A DNA stretch of 52,182 nt, taken from contig NZ_KI928917.1 of NCBI RefSeq assembly GCF_000521215.1, positions 213,221 to 265,402 of the forward strand. The letters run 5' to 3'. This DNA comes from Labrenzia sp. DG1229 (GTDB taxonomy: Bacteria; Pseudomonadota; Alphaproteobacteria; Rhizobiales; Stappiaceae). Below the pieces are notes generated by a model. It saw nothing but the letters and a program-made list of their open reading frames with translations. It did no database searches and was not told the origin of the DNA. Below, piece by piece: positions 23,996 through 31,689 of the stretch (positions are counted from its first letter, which is position 1; every line of letters begins with the position of its first letter). A program made the translations under genes and the position numbers.

Positions 23996-25183
23996 TTACA
24001 CGGAAGCAACCTTTTTGAATTGGGAAAATTCACTACTCTTACCCATTTTATGATCAATGTTGTTTTCATCCAGGAAATTTTGCATTGCAACAAAAATCTG
24101 CCGATAGGCACCGTTGAACCCATCGAAGCGGGTTTGATCCCAAAAGTCGCTCAACCGGAACACTTTGTCGGAAAAAACGTCGAAGCTGGGTATCTTGAAC
24201 GTATCTGCAAACTCGCGGGTTCGGCTGTCATAGGTGAAATAGATTGACGGAATGCCGTTCGCCAGCGCCATAAGATTACCATGTAATCTGTAACCGAGCA
24301 CCAGGTCGCATGCGCTTACTGCTGCGTCGTAATCAGCAACCACGTCCGAATAGAAAAGACGCGTGCGGTAGAGCCGCTCGACGTCTTCGTCCATGTACCA
24401 TTGCGAGACCCATGAATTGTCCTTCAAGGACGAAATGGCCTCCTCTTTTTGGTCCGGTGTTCCGAGAACAAGCTTCTTTTCCTCGATCTCGCCCTGGGCA
24501 AACAGAGTGGTATCGAACCTGCCCGCGAACGACTTGATCAGGTTTCGATGAAAAGTGAGATATTGCCTGATGTCCTTGGCATAGGCTGGTGAAACCTCCC
24601 GCCGAATCGTGAGACCGATTTTTCTCACCTCATCAACTTTGGGAAGCGAAATCTTCAACTCGGGATCATTCTTGCGAAACGCCGTGGGGCAACCGATGAT
24701 CCTGGCGTTGCGAATACCAAGATCGGAAAGAACCTGCGCCGTGTAAGCTCCTCTGACACCGACACTTTCTGTGGAATCTGAAATCAGCCTCAACACGTTT
24801 TTGGTGGATTCCGACAGTTCGATCCTGCCGTCAACCGGAGCTTGCGCACCGATGCCGAAAGCCAGGACCGGCAGTCCAAGACGTTTTAGAACCGCCTCGG
24901 CACACTCCCAGTCCATCTCGCTGTGAATGTAGTTTGAGCCGCGCAGCACGACGTAGTCGAATTCCTCACGAAGCCGGTCGACATCTTCTTCGCGGAATTC
25001 GCTGATCGTCAACGTCCGTATCTTGGTGAAATTCAGCAGCTTCAGCGTTGAATCGAAAACAAAGGCATCACCAATATTGTGGTAGTGATTTATGCTCCTT
25101 TGAACATCCTGATACCTGTACCAGCGGACACTGTCGTGATTGTAAACTTCACCTGACGGGATCATGACCAAAACGCGAGGCAT
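23996..25183 (-). CDS. Polysaccharide pyruvyl transferase family protein 2
   Basis: A 395-residue protein. The ATG at 25181-25183 has an ideal AAAGGA; a GTG at 25207 overlapping the upstream stop is the alternative. The motifs match the other family member here: NIGDAFVFDSTLKLLNF, YVVLRGSNYI, LAFGIGAQAPVDGRIELS, ESVGVRGAYTAQVLSDLGIRNARIIGCPTAFRKND, and CDLVLGYRLHGNLMALANGIPSIYFTYDSRTREF. Two related pyruvyl transferases suggest that two different residues, or two positions, of the repeat unit receive pyruvate. It lacks the long C-terminal tail of the other copy. Pyruvate ketals add negative charge and Ca2+ binding, which fits the secreted RTX protein of the same locus. Confidence 0.8.
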   Translation of the reverse strand: MPRVLVMIPSGEVYNHDSVRWYRYQDVQRSINHYHNIGDAFVFDSTLKLLNFTKIRTLTISEFREEDVDRLREEFDYVVLRGSNYIHSEMDWECAEAVLKRLGLPVLAFGIGAQAPVDGRIELSESTKNVLRLISDSTESVGVRGAYTAQVLSDLGIRNARIIGCPTAFRKNDPELKISLPKVDEVRKIGLTIRREVSPAYAKDIRQYLTFHRNLIKSFAGRFDTTLFAQGEIEEKKLVLGTPDQKEEAISSLKDNSWVSQWYMDEDVERLYRTRLFYSDVVADYDAAVSACDLVLGYRLHGNLMALANGIPSIYFTYDSRTREFADTFKIPSFDVFSDKVFRLSDFWDQTRFDGFNGAYRQIFVAMQNFLDENNIDHKMGKSSEFSQFKKVASV

Positions 25184-25203
25184 CTCTGTTCCTTTTATTA
25201 TTT

Positions 25204-26553
25204 TCACGCGCTTTGCCGCAGATCACCGGGGAGCGCAGGTCCCGCGGAAAACCGGCTTCCAATGGCTGAGCGATAGGACGCCAGGTGTTCCCGGGCACTG
25301 GACCGGTAGTCCTTCGGCTCCTTGATACCCGCCCGCAGCGTGTTCCAAAGATCTTTGCTTTCAAGAGTTTCCGACATACGGTCCGACAGGTCTTCCGGAC
25401 TGCCTGCCAGAAAATGCAATCCGTCGACGCCGTTACGCACCTTTTCCGCCATCCCTCCGATGCCACTGCAGATCAGTGGCCGGCCGTGAAAAAAGGCTTC
25501 CTGGATGATGACCGGCGAATTCTCCCACCAGACAGAAGGCATCAGGACCCAATCAACCTGGCGCATGAGGGCCGGCATATCCTTGTTCTGGTATGGACCG
25601 GCAAACCGGACCCGATTGCCGGTCCTTTCGATGAGATCGGCAATTTTCTCCCGGAAAGCTTCGGGTTGCCGCTCGAGGTTGCCACCAAAAATCGTCAAGG
25701 AAGCATCGTCGCCCCAGACCTTCTCCGGAATACGCTGTACGGCATCAAGCAAGACATCGACACCCTTGTAGGGGGTCATCTGTCCGAAGAAGGCGAAGCG
25801 CGAGCGACGATCCTCATCATTTTTCAGGCGTCGCGGCTCTGCTTTTTCCCTGACGTTCAAACCGTTTTCGATAACCGAAATCTTGTCGCCGGGAAGCCCC
25901 CATTGCTGATATCTTTCGGCAAGAAACCTGCTCGGCGTTACAAAGCGGTCGGCCAGACCCAGCATCGATTGAACGAATTGCTTCCGACGCAGGAATGTCC
26001 CGGGTTCAATGTCCGGAAAACAGTTGTGGCACGCGATCGGCGAAGCCGTCCTGCACAGCGCATGCGTCGCGGTTTTCACCATCTGGCCATGGTTGTGACA
26101 AATCGGCAGAAACTCGTGAAGAGTGATGAAGATTGTACTGTCCGGCAACGCGTCGCGAACGACGTGAAGCGCTTCCAGCCCCAACCCGATAAAATGATGA
26201 AAATGGACAATGTCGGGTTTGAGAGATCCAACAAAGCGGCGCAGGTCAGACTGCAGGTCTGATGTGTTGCGATTGGAAATCAGGAACGGGTCATATTCGT
26301 CGGCATGAAAGAGCAGTTCGTCTTCTGCGTCCGCAACACCCATAAGGGCGGACCTGCCATGCCTTGGATATCCGTCTCCTACACGCGCGAGAAAAAAAGA
26401 CTGGGAACCGGAAACCGACTTCAATCCCTGATGCAGATTGTAGGACGCAACTTCGGCACCGCCGAGCGAAAGTTCGGGATGCCCGTGCGAAATCACCAGC
26501 ACACGCACGGTTTCGCTTTCCGGCTTGTCGTCCGATGTCGCCGCCGTCTCCAT
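25204..26553 (-). CDS. Glycosyltransferase family 4
   Basis: A 449-residue GT-B fold transferase. The start ATG overlaps the upstream stop (TGATG). The N-terminal acceptor domain has VRVLVISHGHPELSLGGAEVASYNL and FVGSLKPDIVHFHHFIGLGLEAL. A Cys-containing insertion, CRTASPIACHNCFPDIEPG, follows. The donor domain shows FAFFGQMTPYKGVDVLLDAV, FAGPYQNKDMPALM and WENSPVIIQEAFFHGRPLICSGIGGMAEKV, where the E-x7-E nucleotide-sugar signature is seen. It resembles the GT4 encoded at 29585-30841 in its domain order and WWEN(S/A)P motif, so the two probably arose by duplication. Sugar specificity cannot be read. Confidence 0.87.
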   Translation of the reverse strand: METAATSDDKPESETVRVLVISHGHPELSLGGAEVASYNLHQGLKSVSGSQSFFLARVGDGYPRHGRSALMGVADAEDELLFHADEYDPFLISNRNTSDLQSDLRRFVGSLKPDIVHFHHFIGLGLEALHVVRDALPDSTIFITLHEFLPICHNHGQMVKTATHALCRTASPIACHNCFPDIEPGTFLRRKQFVQSMLGLADRFVTPSRFLAERYQQWGLPGDKISVIENGLNVREKAEPRRLKNDEDRRSRFAFFGQMTPYKGVDVLLDAVQRIPEKVWGDDASLTIFGGNLERQPEAFREKIADLIERTGNRVRFAGPYQNKDMPALMRQVDWVLMPSVWWENSPVIIQEAFFHGRPLICSGIGGMAEKVRNGVDGLHFLAGSPEDLSDRMSETLESKDLWNTLRAGIKEPKDYRSSAREHLASYRSAIGSRFSAGPALPGDLRQSA

Positions 26554-28805
26554 CACGATGTCTCCTTCAGCCCGGCAAACGACGTTGTCCAGGTGCGCTC
26601 AAACTGGCTTCGGTCGTGCTGGCCGACAATCTTGTTCCAGAGGCGTTCACTGCCACGTCCGTCTTCCGGGTGAACCATTTCCACTTGAGGCACCCAGTAG
26701 GACTTCAAGCCCCAACGCCTCAGCTTCAGCGTCGCGTCCATACCTTTTTCATCCGTACCGAGATAGCTGCGCGCAAAGCCACCGGATTCCGACAATGCCG
26801 ACTTCGGCAACACACAGCAATCGAATGTCGATGCGACCACTTCGCAGCTTTCAGCACCAAGAAGGGTTCGCCGCGGATACCCGACATAATGCTGCTTCAG
26901 GACATGGCTGCCACCTTCCTTGTCGATCCAGGTTCCTGCCCAGCGGATCGTGTCGTCCTCATAGAGGATTGTCGGTGTAACCAGACAGCTGCCTTCTCGT
27001 TCCTGGTAAGCAGATACCAACGGCTCCAGCCAGCCGGGCACCAAGGGTACAACGCTGGAATTGAGGCAAACAACCATATCGGAAGGCGCCGTTTCCATCC
27101 CGGCCTGGAGGGCGTCGAGTTTGTCCTCAACGTTTCGGGCTGCAACAGTTCGCACCGCCATTCCATACAGCGTCGCGAGCCGTTTTATTTCCTGGAGCTG
27201 TTCACTCAGCACGGAGGAAGAAGCCGACAACACGATCGGAGTTCCGCGCAGGAACGGATCAAGTGCCAATATGGGAAGGAGTGTTCTGATCTTTTCGACC
27301 GCACCGTCCAGACCCACCACAATGGTTCTGGATGCCGTTTCGGGAACGGCACCAATATCCAGAAAATCGGCGACCGCGGGTTCGGGCGAAACGGCGGTGC
27401 CCAGAATGGGTAAAAACTGGCGTTCGATAATGTCTGTCTCGGAAGCAACCGCAGGATCAAGCCCGGCGACAAGTCGGCGCAGCGCAGACCGCAGCGTTGT
27501 CTGTCCGAGGGCAAGCGGCGCATAGGCAGACCGACCATCCTTCAGAACGATCTCCAGATACGGCTTCTCCTTCAGGCAGGTATCCAATTCCCCGACGCAC
27601 ACCAGGAATCCATGACGATTTTGCCCGCCGGCCCCGCGCAGGAACGGTGAAAGATCTTCGAAGGCCTTGGTAACATCCGGACGGTTCAAGGACGTCCAGG
27701 TCTCGTCGAGCCGCGCAAACGTGTTTCCGGCGCGAAGATGAACCGCATCCACATGGTCCTCGGGATTGAGCAGCCAGCCGCACAGAATGACCTCTCCCGT
27801 GTTTGTCGCGGCACAAAAATCAATGCCGACACGGACCGGCACATCCAGTTCGCTGACGGTCTCCCGACCATCAAACCGTTGAGCTGCTGTTTCGAGCCTG
27901 CTTCTTCCATCCCCGGCAACGCCGAGCCTGGGAAGAAGGGCGCGGATTTGCCCCGGAAGGGCACGCGCAGTTGAGATTGTGCGCTTGTCGTGGACGTCAA
28001 CTTTGTTCCAGCCGGAACGTCCACGAAAAAACAGATTGCGTATCGATGATGTGGCCAGCGGCTCGCCCGGATCGAGAATGCCTGAAAAACCTGCCGCCTT
28101 GCCTCCCGTGTCCTTTCTCTCGAACAGGCAACAGCTGAAATCCGCCACATTGAGAGACCCGTCGAAAACGAAGACCCGATTGTTTCCGGCGGGCAATTCC
28201 TTCGACCAGCCCTGAACGTAGATATCGCCTTCGTCAAACTGGCCAATCATTTCGACAAACCCGTCCCGGCGGGCAACATGTCCAACGAGTTTGGCGGCCA
28301 GTTCCTGACTTTTCGTTTCGGTTTTTCCCGAAAAAAGAACATCGATCAGCTTGTCCACGACACTCGTTTCGGATTGAGGTGCGGCATCGGTGACAAGCTT
28401 CGCGAAAGTATCGAATTCGACCGGGCCGTATTTGATCGTGTAGGGATGGGCATGTCCCTTGGCACGAAATGTCACGCGTTCCAGTTTGGAAGGCGCCGCA
28501 GAGTGCAGGAACAGGATCGCAAGAAACGGCGCCGATTTCTGGGTGTTGCCGGACAACATCACCATTGTGGCCTGTGCCGTGTCGCTTGGGTCGTCATTCA
28601 ACACGGCCGGAAGGTTCGGCGCGAAGTTTTCGCCTACCCCCGCAACGATTACCGTATCGTGATCCAACACGGTGCAAACAACGCTTCGGCCGTCAAGAGG
28701 AAGAACCGGTACAGGCTGACCGGAGGCCCCGGGAGCGATACCCCTTTGCTCCAGGTTCGTGCCGGTCAGTTTCTGTGCCCCTTCGAGTGTGACGACCTGT
28801 TCCAT
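26553..28805 (-). CDS. Large glycosyltransferase-like protein, GT2 domain with altered metal motif
   Basis: A 750-residue protein starting at the ATG 28803-28805, four bases after the upstream stop. The first 480 residues contain two modules around a GW core (IYVQGW ending at residue 200 and VILCGW ending at 344), a pattern also found in two neighbouring proteins. A GT-A domain occupies about 490-735. Where GT2 enzymes have NSD or NND for metal and UDP binding, this one has LNSSVVPLVPGWLEPLV (about 581-596), with Ser in place of the Asp. The downstream HWED/ED acceptor motif is also weak (YLGTDEKGMDATLKLRRWG). It may be a catalytically altered or scaffold glycosyltransferase. It overlaps the next GT4 gene by one base. 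Confidence 0.7.
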   Translation of the reverse strand: MEQVVTLEGAQKLTGTNLEQRGIAPGASGQPVPVLPLDGRSVVCTVLDHDTVIVAGVGENFAPNLPAVLNDDPSDTAQATMVMLSGNTQKSAPFLAILFLHSAAPSKLERVTFRAKGHAHPYTIKYGPVEFDTFAKLVTDAAPQSETSVVDKLIDVLFSGKTETKSQELAAKLVGHVARRDGFVEMIGQFDEGDIYVQGWSKELPAGNNRVFVFDGSLNVADFSCCLFERKDTGGKAAGFSGILDPGEPLATSSIRNLFFRGRSGWNKVDVHDKRTISTARALPGQIRALLPRLGVAGDGRSRLETAAQRFDGRETVSELDVPVRVGIDFCAATNTGEVILCGWLLNPEDHVDAVHLRAGNTFARLDETWTSLNRPDVTKAFEDLSPFLRGAGGQNRHGFLVCVGELDTCLKEKPYLEIVLKDGRSAYAPLALGQTTLRSALRRLVAGLDPAVASETDIIERQFLPILGTAVSPEPAVADFLDIGAVPETASRTIVVGLDGAVEKIRTLLPILALDPFLRGTPIVLSASSSVLSEQLQEIKRLATLYGMAVRTVAARNVEDKLDALQAGMETAPSDMVVCLNSSVVPLVPGWLEPLVSAYQEREGSCLVTPTILYEDDTIRWAGTWIDKEGGSHVLKQHYVGYPRRTLLGAESCEVVASTFDCCVLPKSALSESGGFARSYLGTDEKGMDATLKLRRWGLKSYWVPQVEMVHPEDGRGSERLWNKIVGQHDRSQFERTWTTSFAGLKETS

Positions 28806-28809
28806 TGCT

Positions 28810-29574
28810 TTAGCCCCACAACCCGCCTGCAGCGGCAAACACCATGCCGCCGACGAAGCCGAGCAATATTGCGAGCAGAAGCAGATGCACCTTGAGACCG
28901 TTCCGGTTTCTGTCACCGAGCGCGATCAAGCGGTCGTCAAAGCTCTTGAGCGTCGTATCGAACCGCAGCAGAAACACCTCGAGTTCCTTGACGCGCTGCG
29001 CAAGATCGCCCTGACCGTTCTTGAGAATGGCCATTGCCTCGCCAAGCTCTCCTTCTTTCGAGGCAAGTGTATCGATCCTCTGCGTCGTCTTCTTCAGCAA
29101 TTCGGTCGCGTCCCGCTGGCCGATTGCGCTCTTTCCCTGAATGGAGATCACCCGGTCCAGTTTCTTCATCACCAGTGACAGGGGCAGCGCGATTGCTGCC
29201 TCCGCCGCGCGTTCTTCCACGCTCGGACGCGGCAGAGTCGACTGCGTTCCGTCTCGTGGCGATTCGGCGACAATGGACAGCCCCTCCGGTGCAGACGCCG
29301 CGGCCTGGGGCAGTTCAAGATCAAAGGCGTAGGCCCCGTCGCCGATCCCGTTGCGTTGCAAGTCGATACGCTGGGCATCCGCGGTTTTGCTCATGAGACG
29401 TTCGCCGTCATGAAGCACATGGATCGTCATCCGGTCTTCTGGGTTCGCCGCATCCCAGGCCCAGCCGAGCAGGCGCCCCTGTTCATACGCATCCACCCGC
29501 CCCTGGATCTTCGGAGCGTTGTTCTGGTCTGCTTCTGCGTGCGCAGTTTTGTCTTCCAACTTTGCTGCGGTCAT
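28810..29574 (-). CDS. Membrane-anchored coiled-coil protein with GW module
   Basis: A 254-residue protein from the ATG at 29572-29574. A single beta-rich module (about 24-90; GRVDAYEQGRLLGWAWD, then IDLQRNGIGDGAYAFDLELP) resembles modules in two glycosyltransferase-like proteins of the same run. Residues 130-215 are a likely coiled coil (LLKKTTQRIDTLASKEGELGE, QRVKELEVFLLRFD). One membrane helix ends the protein (VHLLLLAILLGFVGGMVFAAAGG), giving a tail-anchored topology with the bulk probably in the cytoplasm. It could tether the glycosyltransferases to the membrane, or act in chain length control like a polysaccharide co-polymerase. Both are inference; no known family was recognised. Confidence 0.55.
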   Translation of the reverse strand: MTAAKLEDKTAHAEADQNNAPKIQGRVDAYEQGRLLGWAWDAANPEDRMTIHVLHDGERLMSKTADAQRIDLQRNGIGDGAYAFDLELPQAAASAPEGLSIVAESPRDGTQSTLPRPSVEERAAEAAIALPLSLVMKKLDRVISIQGKSAIGQRDATELLKKTTQRIDTLASKEGELGEAMAILKNGQGDLAQRVKELEVFLLRFDTTLKSFDDRLIALGDRNRNGLKVHLLLLAILLGFVGGMVFAAAGGLWG

Positions 29575-29584
29575 GATCGTCTCG

Positions 29585-30841
29585 CTAGGCTGCCGGGTCA
29601 CTCACTCTCCGGTGCTGGTCAATGAACAACTCAAGATACTGTTTCGCCACCGTCGCCACGTCGGGCGGCCGTTGTGTGTTTTCTGCAAGTTTGCGGTAGA
29701 GGCCCGGATCGTCTGCGGCGGCTTTCATCACGGCGGCCAGGCTGATCGGGTCATTTCGACGGATATGCAGGCCATCTGTGCCGTCCCGGACGGCCTCCGC
29801 CATGCCGCCGACCCCGGTGACGATCACCGGTCGTTCATGCTGTTGTGCCTCGGCAATGACAAGCGGAGCGTTCTCCCACCAGACCGATGGCACAACCACC
29901 CAGTCAACGGGACCAATAAGGTCAGGAACATCATGGGGTTTGTATGGACCAAGCCTCACGACATGAGGTGTGGTTGCCTTGAAGAGGGCCTCGATCCTTT
30001 CGATAAACTCGGTGCTCTGAAACGGGGCCCCGCCGTGCACGCGCAACTCGAATTCGACTTCGCGCTCGATCAGGACCTGCGCAGCCTGCAGCAGAACCTC
30101 AATGCCCTTCCAGGGCGTCAGATTTCCGAAAAAGCCGAACACTCGCTTGGGAACGTCGCTCGACGCACGGCCCGGCACAGATTCCACTTCCGGCCTGCCG
30201 TTGCGAATGATACCGATCTTGTCCGCAGGCAGACCCCAGCGGATATAGACATCCCGCAGGAACGCACTGGGAGCGACAAACTGGTCCACCGCACCCAGAT
30301 GGATCTTGATGAACCGCTCGCGCAATCGCATGTCGTTGGGCTTTGCAGCCCCCAGGCACTTGCACAAGCCACCCGGTCCCAAAGCTGCGCAGGGTTCATC
30401 AGGGCTCTGCATCAGGACGCCGTCATTGGCACAGATCGCATAGTAGTCGTGAAGCGTCATGACGATGCGAACGTCCGGCAGGACACGCCGGATCAGAACC
30501 GGCAACTCAACGCCGAAAAGAATCAGATGGTGAATGTGGATGACGTCAGGCCGGTAGCTTTCCAGAAGCGCTGTCATGTCAGGAACAAAGGCACGCAGAT
30601 CCACCTGGCTCATGTTGAACCGGTCGAAGTGCCCCGCCCACATCAGGAGTTCGTCACCGCTGTCGCTGATCGCCTGAAAACTGGTTCCGGGATGCGGCTC
30701 CCGATGCAATTGATTGGTTGCACCTACAAAAAGGGCCTGGTGCCCCGCTTCCCTGTAGGCCTTCGATAATTCGAGTGCGACGGTCTCGGTTCCACCGGGA
30801 TGCAGATCGGGATGATTGTGGGCAAAGACCAGAATTCTCAT
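29585..30841 (-). CDS. Glycosyltransferase family 4
   Basis: A 418-residue GT-B transferase starting at an ATG that overlaps the upstream stop (TGATG). The acceptor domain begins MRILVFAHNHPDLHPGGTETVALEL and has YRPDVIHIHHLILFGVELP; the donor domain has VFGFFGNLTPWKGIEVLLQAA, VRLGPYKPHDVPDLI and WENAPLVIAEAQQHERPVIVTGVGGMAEAV with the E-x7-E signature. A Cys-rich loop (GPGGLCKCLGAAKPND) occupies the same place as the Cys loop of the GT4 encoded at 25204-26553, supporting paralogy. Part of the coupled polysaccharide run; donor and acceptor unknown. Confidence 0.88.
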   Translation of the reverse strand: MRILVFAHNHPDLHPGGTETVALELSKAYREAGHQALFVGATNQLHREPHPGTSFQAISDSGDELLMWAGHFDRFNMSQVDLRAFVPDMTALLESYRPDVIHIHHLILFGVELPVLIRRVLPDVRIVMTLHDYYAICANDGVLMQSPDEPCAALGPGGLCKCLGAAKPNDMRLRERFIKIHLGAVDQFVAPSAFLRDVYIRWGLPADKIGIIRNGRPEVESVPGRASSDVPKRVFGFFGNLTPWKGIEVLLQAAQVLIEREVEFELRVHGGAPFQSTEFIERIEALFKATTPHVVRLGPYKPHDVPDLIGPVDWVVVPSVWWENAPLVIAEAQQHERPVIVTGVGGMAEAVRDGTDGLHIRRNDPISLAAVMKAAADDPGLYRKLAENTQRPPDVATVAKQYLELFIDQHRRVSDPAA

Positions 30842-31689
30842 CAACTCTGGCCCCGCGATGTTTTCACTGCGACGAACATGTCCTGGTAGTGCTGGCTTCC
30901 GGTCTGTCCGCGCCAGTGACCGAGTTGCTTCAACGCGATTTCAAAACCGGCCGCGTTCAAGGCCCTGTCCAGGAAACCGTCATCAAAAGCCACTGCTGCC
31001 AGCGGGGCTTGCGCGTTGCCGTACCAGGCGGGACCCGCGCCTGCGCGCTGGAACCGGATTCTGGGAGTGAGTTTTTCTGGGCCGGGCTGCGTGTCGGTAT
31101 TCATGATGAATGCCGACAGGAACAGCCGCCCGCCCTTGTCCAGAAGCCGGGACACTTCGTGAAAATAGGGCTCGATTTCGGTTGCCGGCAAATGGGTCAC
31201 GACGGAGGTCATGATCGCGTAGTCAAAGGACCCGTTGGCGAACGGCAACTTGATTTCCGTGCCCTTTATGTAGCCGTCCGGATTGTAGAGATCGTTTGCA
31301 ATATCGAGGTGCATGAACCGGAAGTTCGAATAGATGGACCCGATCTGCCGTGTGCACCATTGAATGCCGGGAGATGCGGGATCGATACCGGTGTAATGCC
31401 CTCTGTCAGGATCGAGATACTGGGTCAGGGGCACAGCCATGCGCCCGATCCCGCAGCCGATATCCAGTACCCGTTCGTGCTCGTTCAATCCGCCGAGTTC
31501 GACAAAATATCCAAGAAATTCGGTACCGATTGCCAGATAGTCCCCGTCGCCGACGAAGTTTTCCTCGCTCGGCGGCACCGGCAGATACCGGTTGCGCTGA
31601 ATGGTCTTTTGAAGGACCGCCAACCGGTCGCCTGCGATGGCGGCAGGTTTTAGTCTCACGGTGTCTTCGATCATAACGGGAGAGTTCAT
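30841..31689 (-). CDS. Class I SAM-dependent methyltransferase
   Basis: A 282-residue protein beginning at the ATG that overlaps the upstream stop (TGATG). The SAM-binding motif I is VLDIGCGIGRMAVPL, motif II is YTGIDPAS, and the later FDYAIMTSVVTHLP and VSRLLDKGGRLFLSAFIMN strands complete a Rossmann methyltransferase. Located between a GT2 and a GT4 gene and coupled to both, it most likely O-methylates a sugar of the polysaccharide or a chain end. Capping methylation that stops elongation is known in some O-antigen systems. No specific family was assigned. Confidence 0.83.
   Translation of the reverse strand: MNSPVMIEDTVRLKPAAIAGDRLAVLQKTIQRNRYLPVPPSEENFVGDGDYLAIGTEFLGYFVELGGLNEHERVLDIGCGIGRMAVPLTQYLDPDRGHYTGIDPASPGIQWCTRQIGSIYSNFRFMHLDIANDLYNPDGYIKGTEIKLPFANGSFDYAIMTSVVTHLPATEIEPYFHEVSRLLDKGGRLFLSAFIMNTDTQPGPEKLTPRIRFQRAGAGPAWYGNAQAPLAAVAFDDGFLDRALNAAGFEIALKQLGHWRGQTGSQHYQDMFVAVKTSRGQS

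Noticed and set aside
29519..30769. 416-codon plus-strand frame
   Set aside because: Antisense of the GT4 gene with intact donor-domain motifs.
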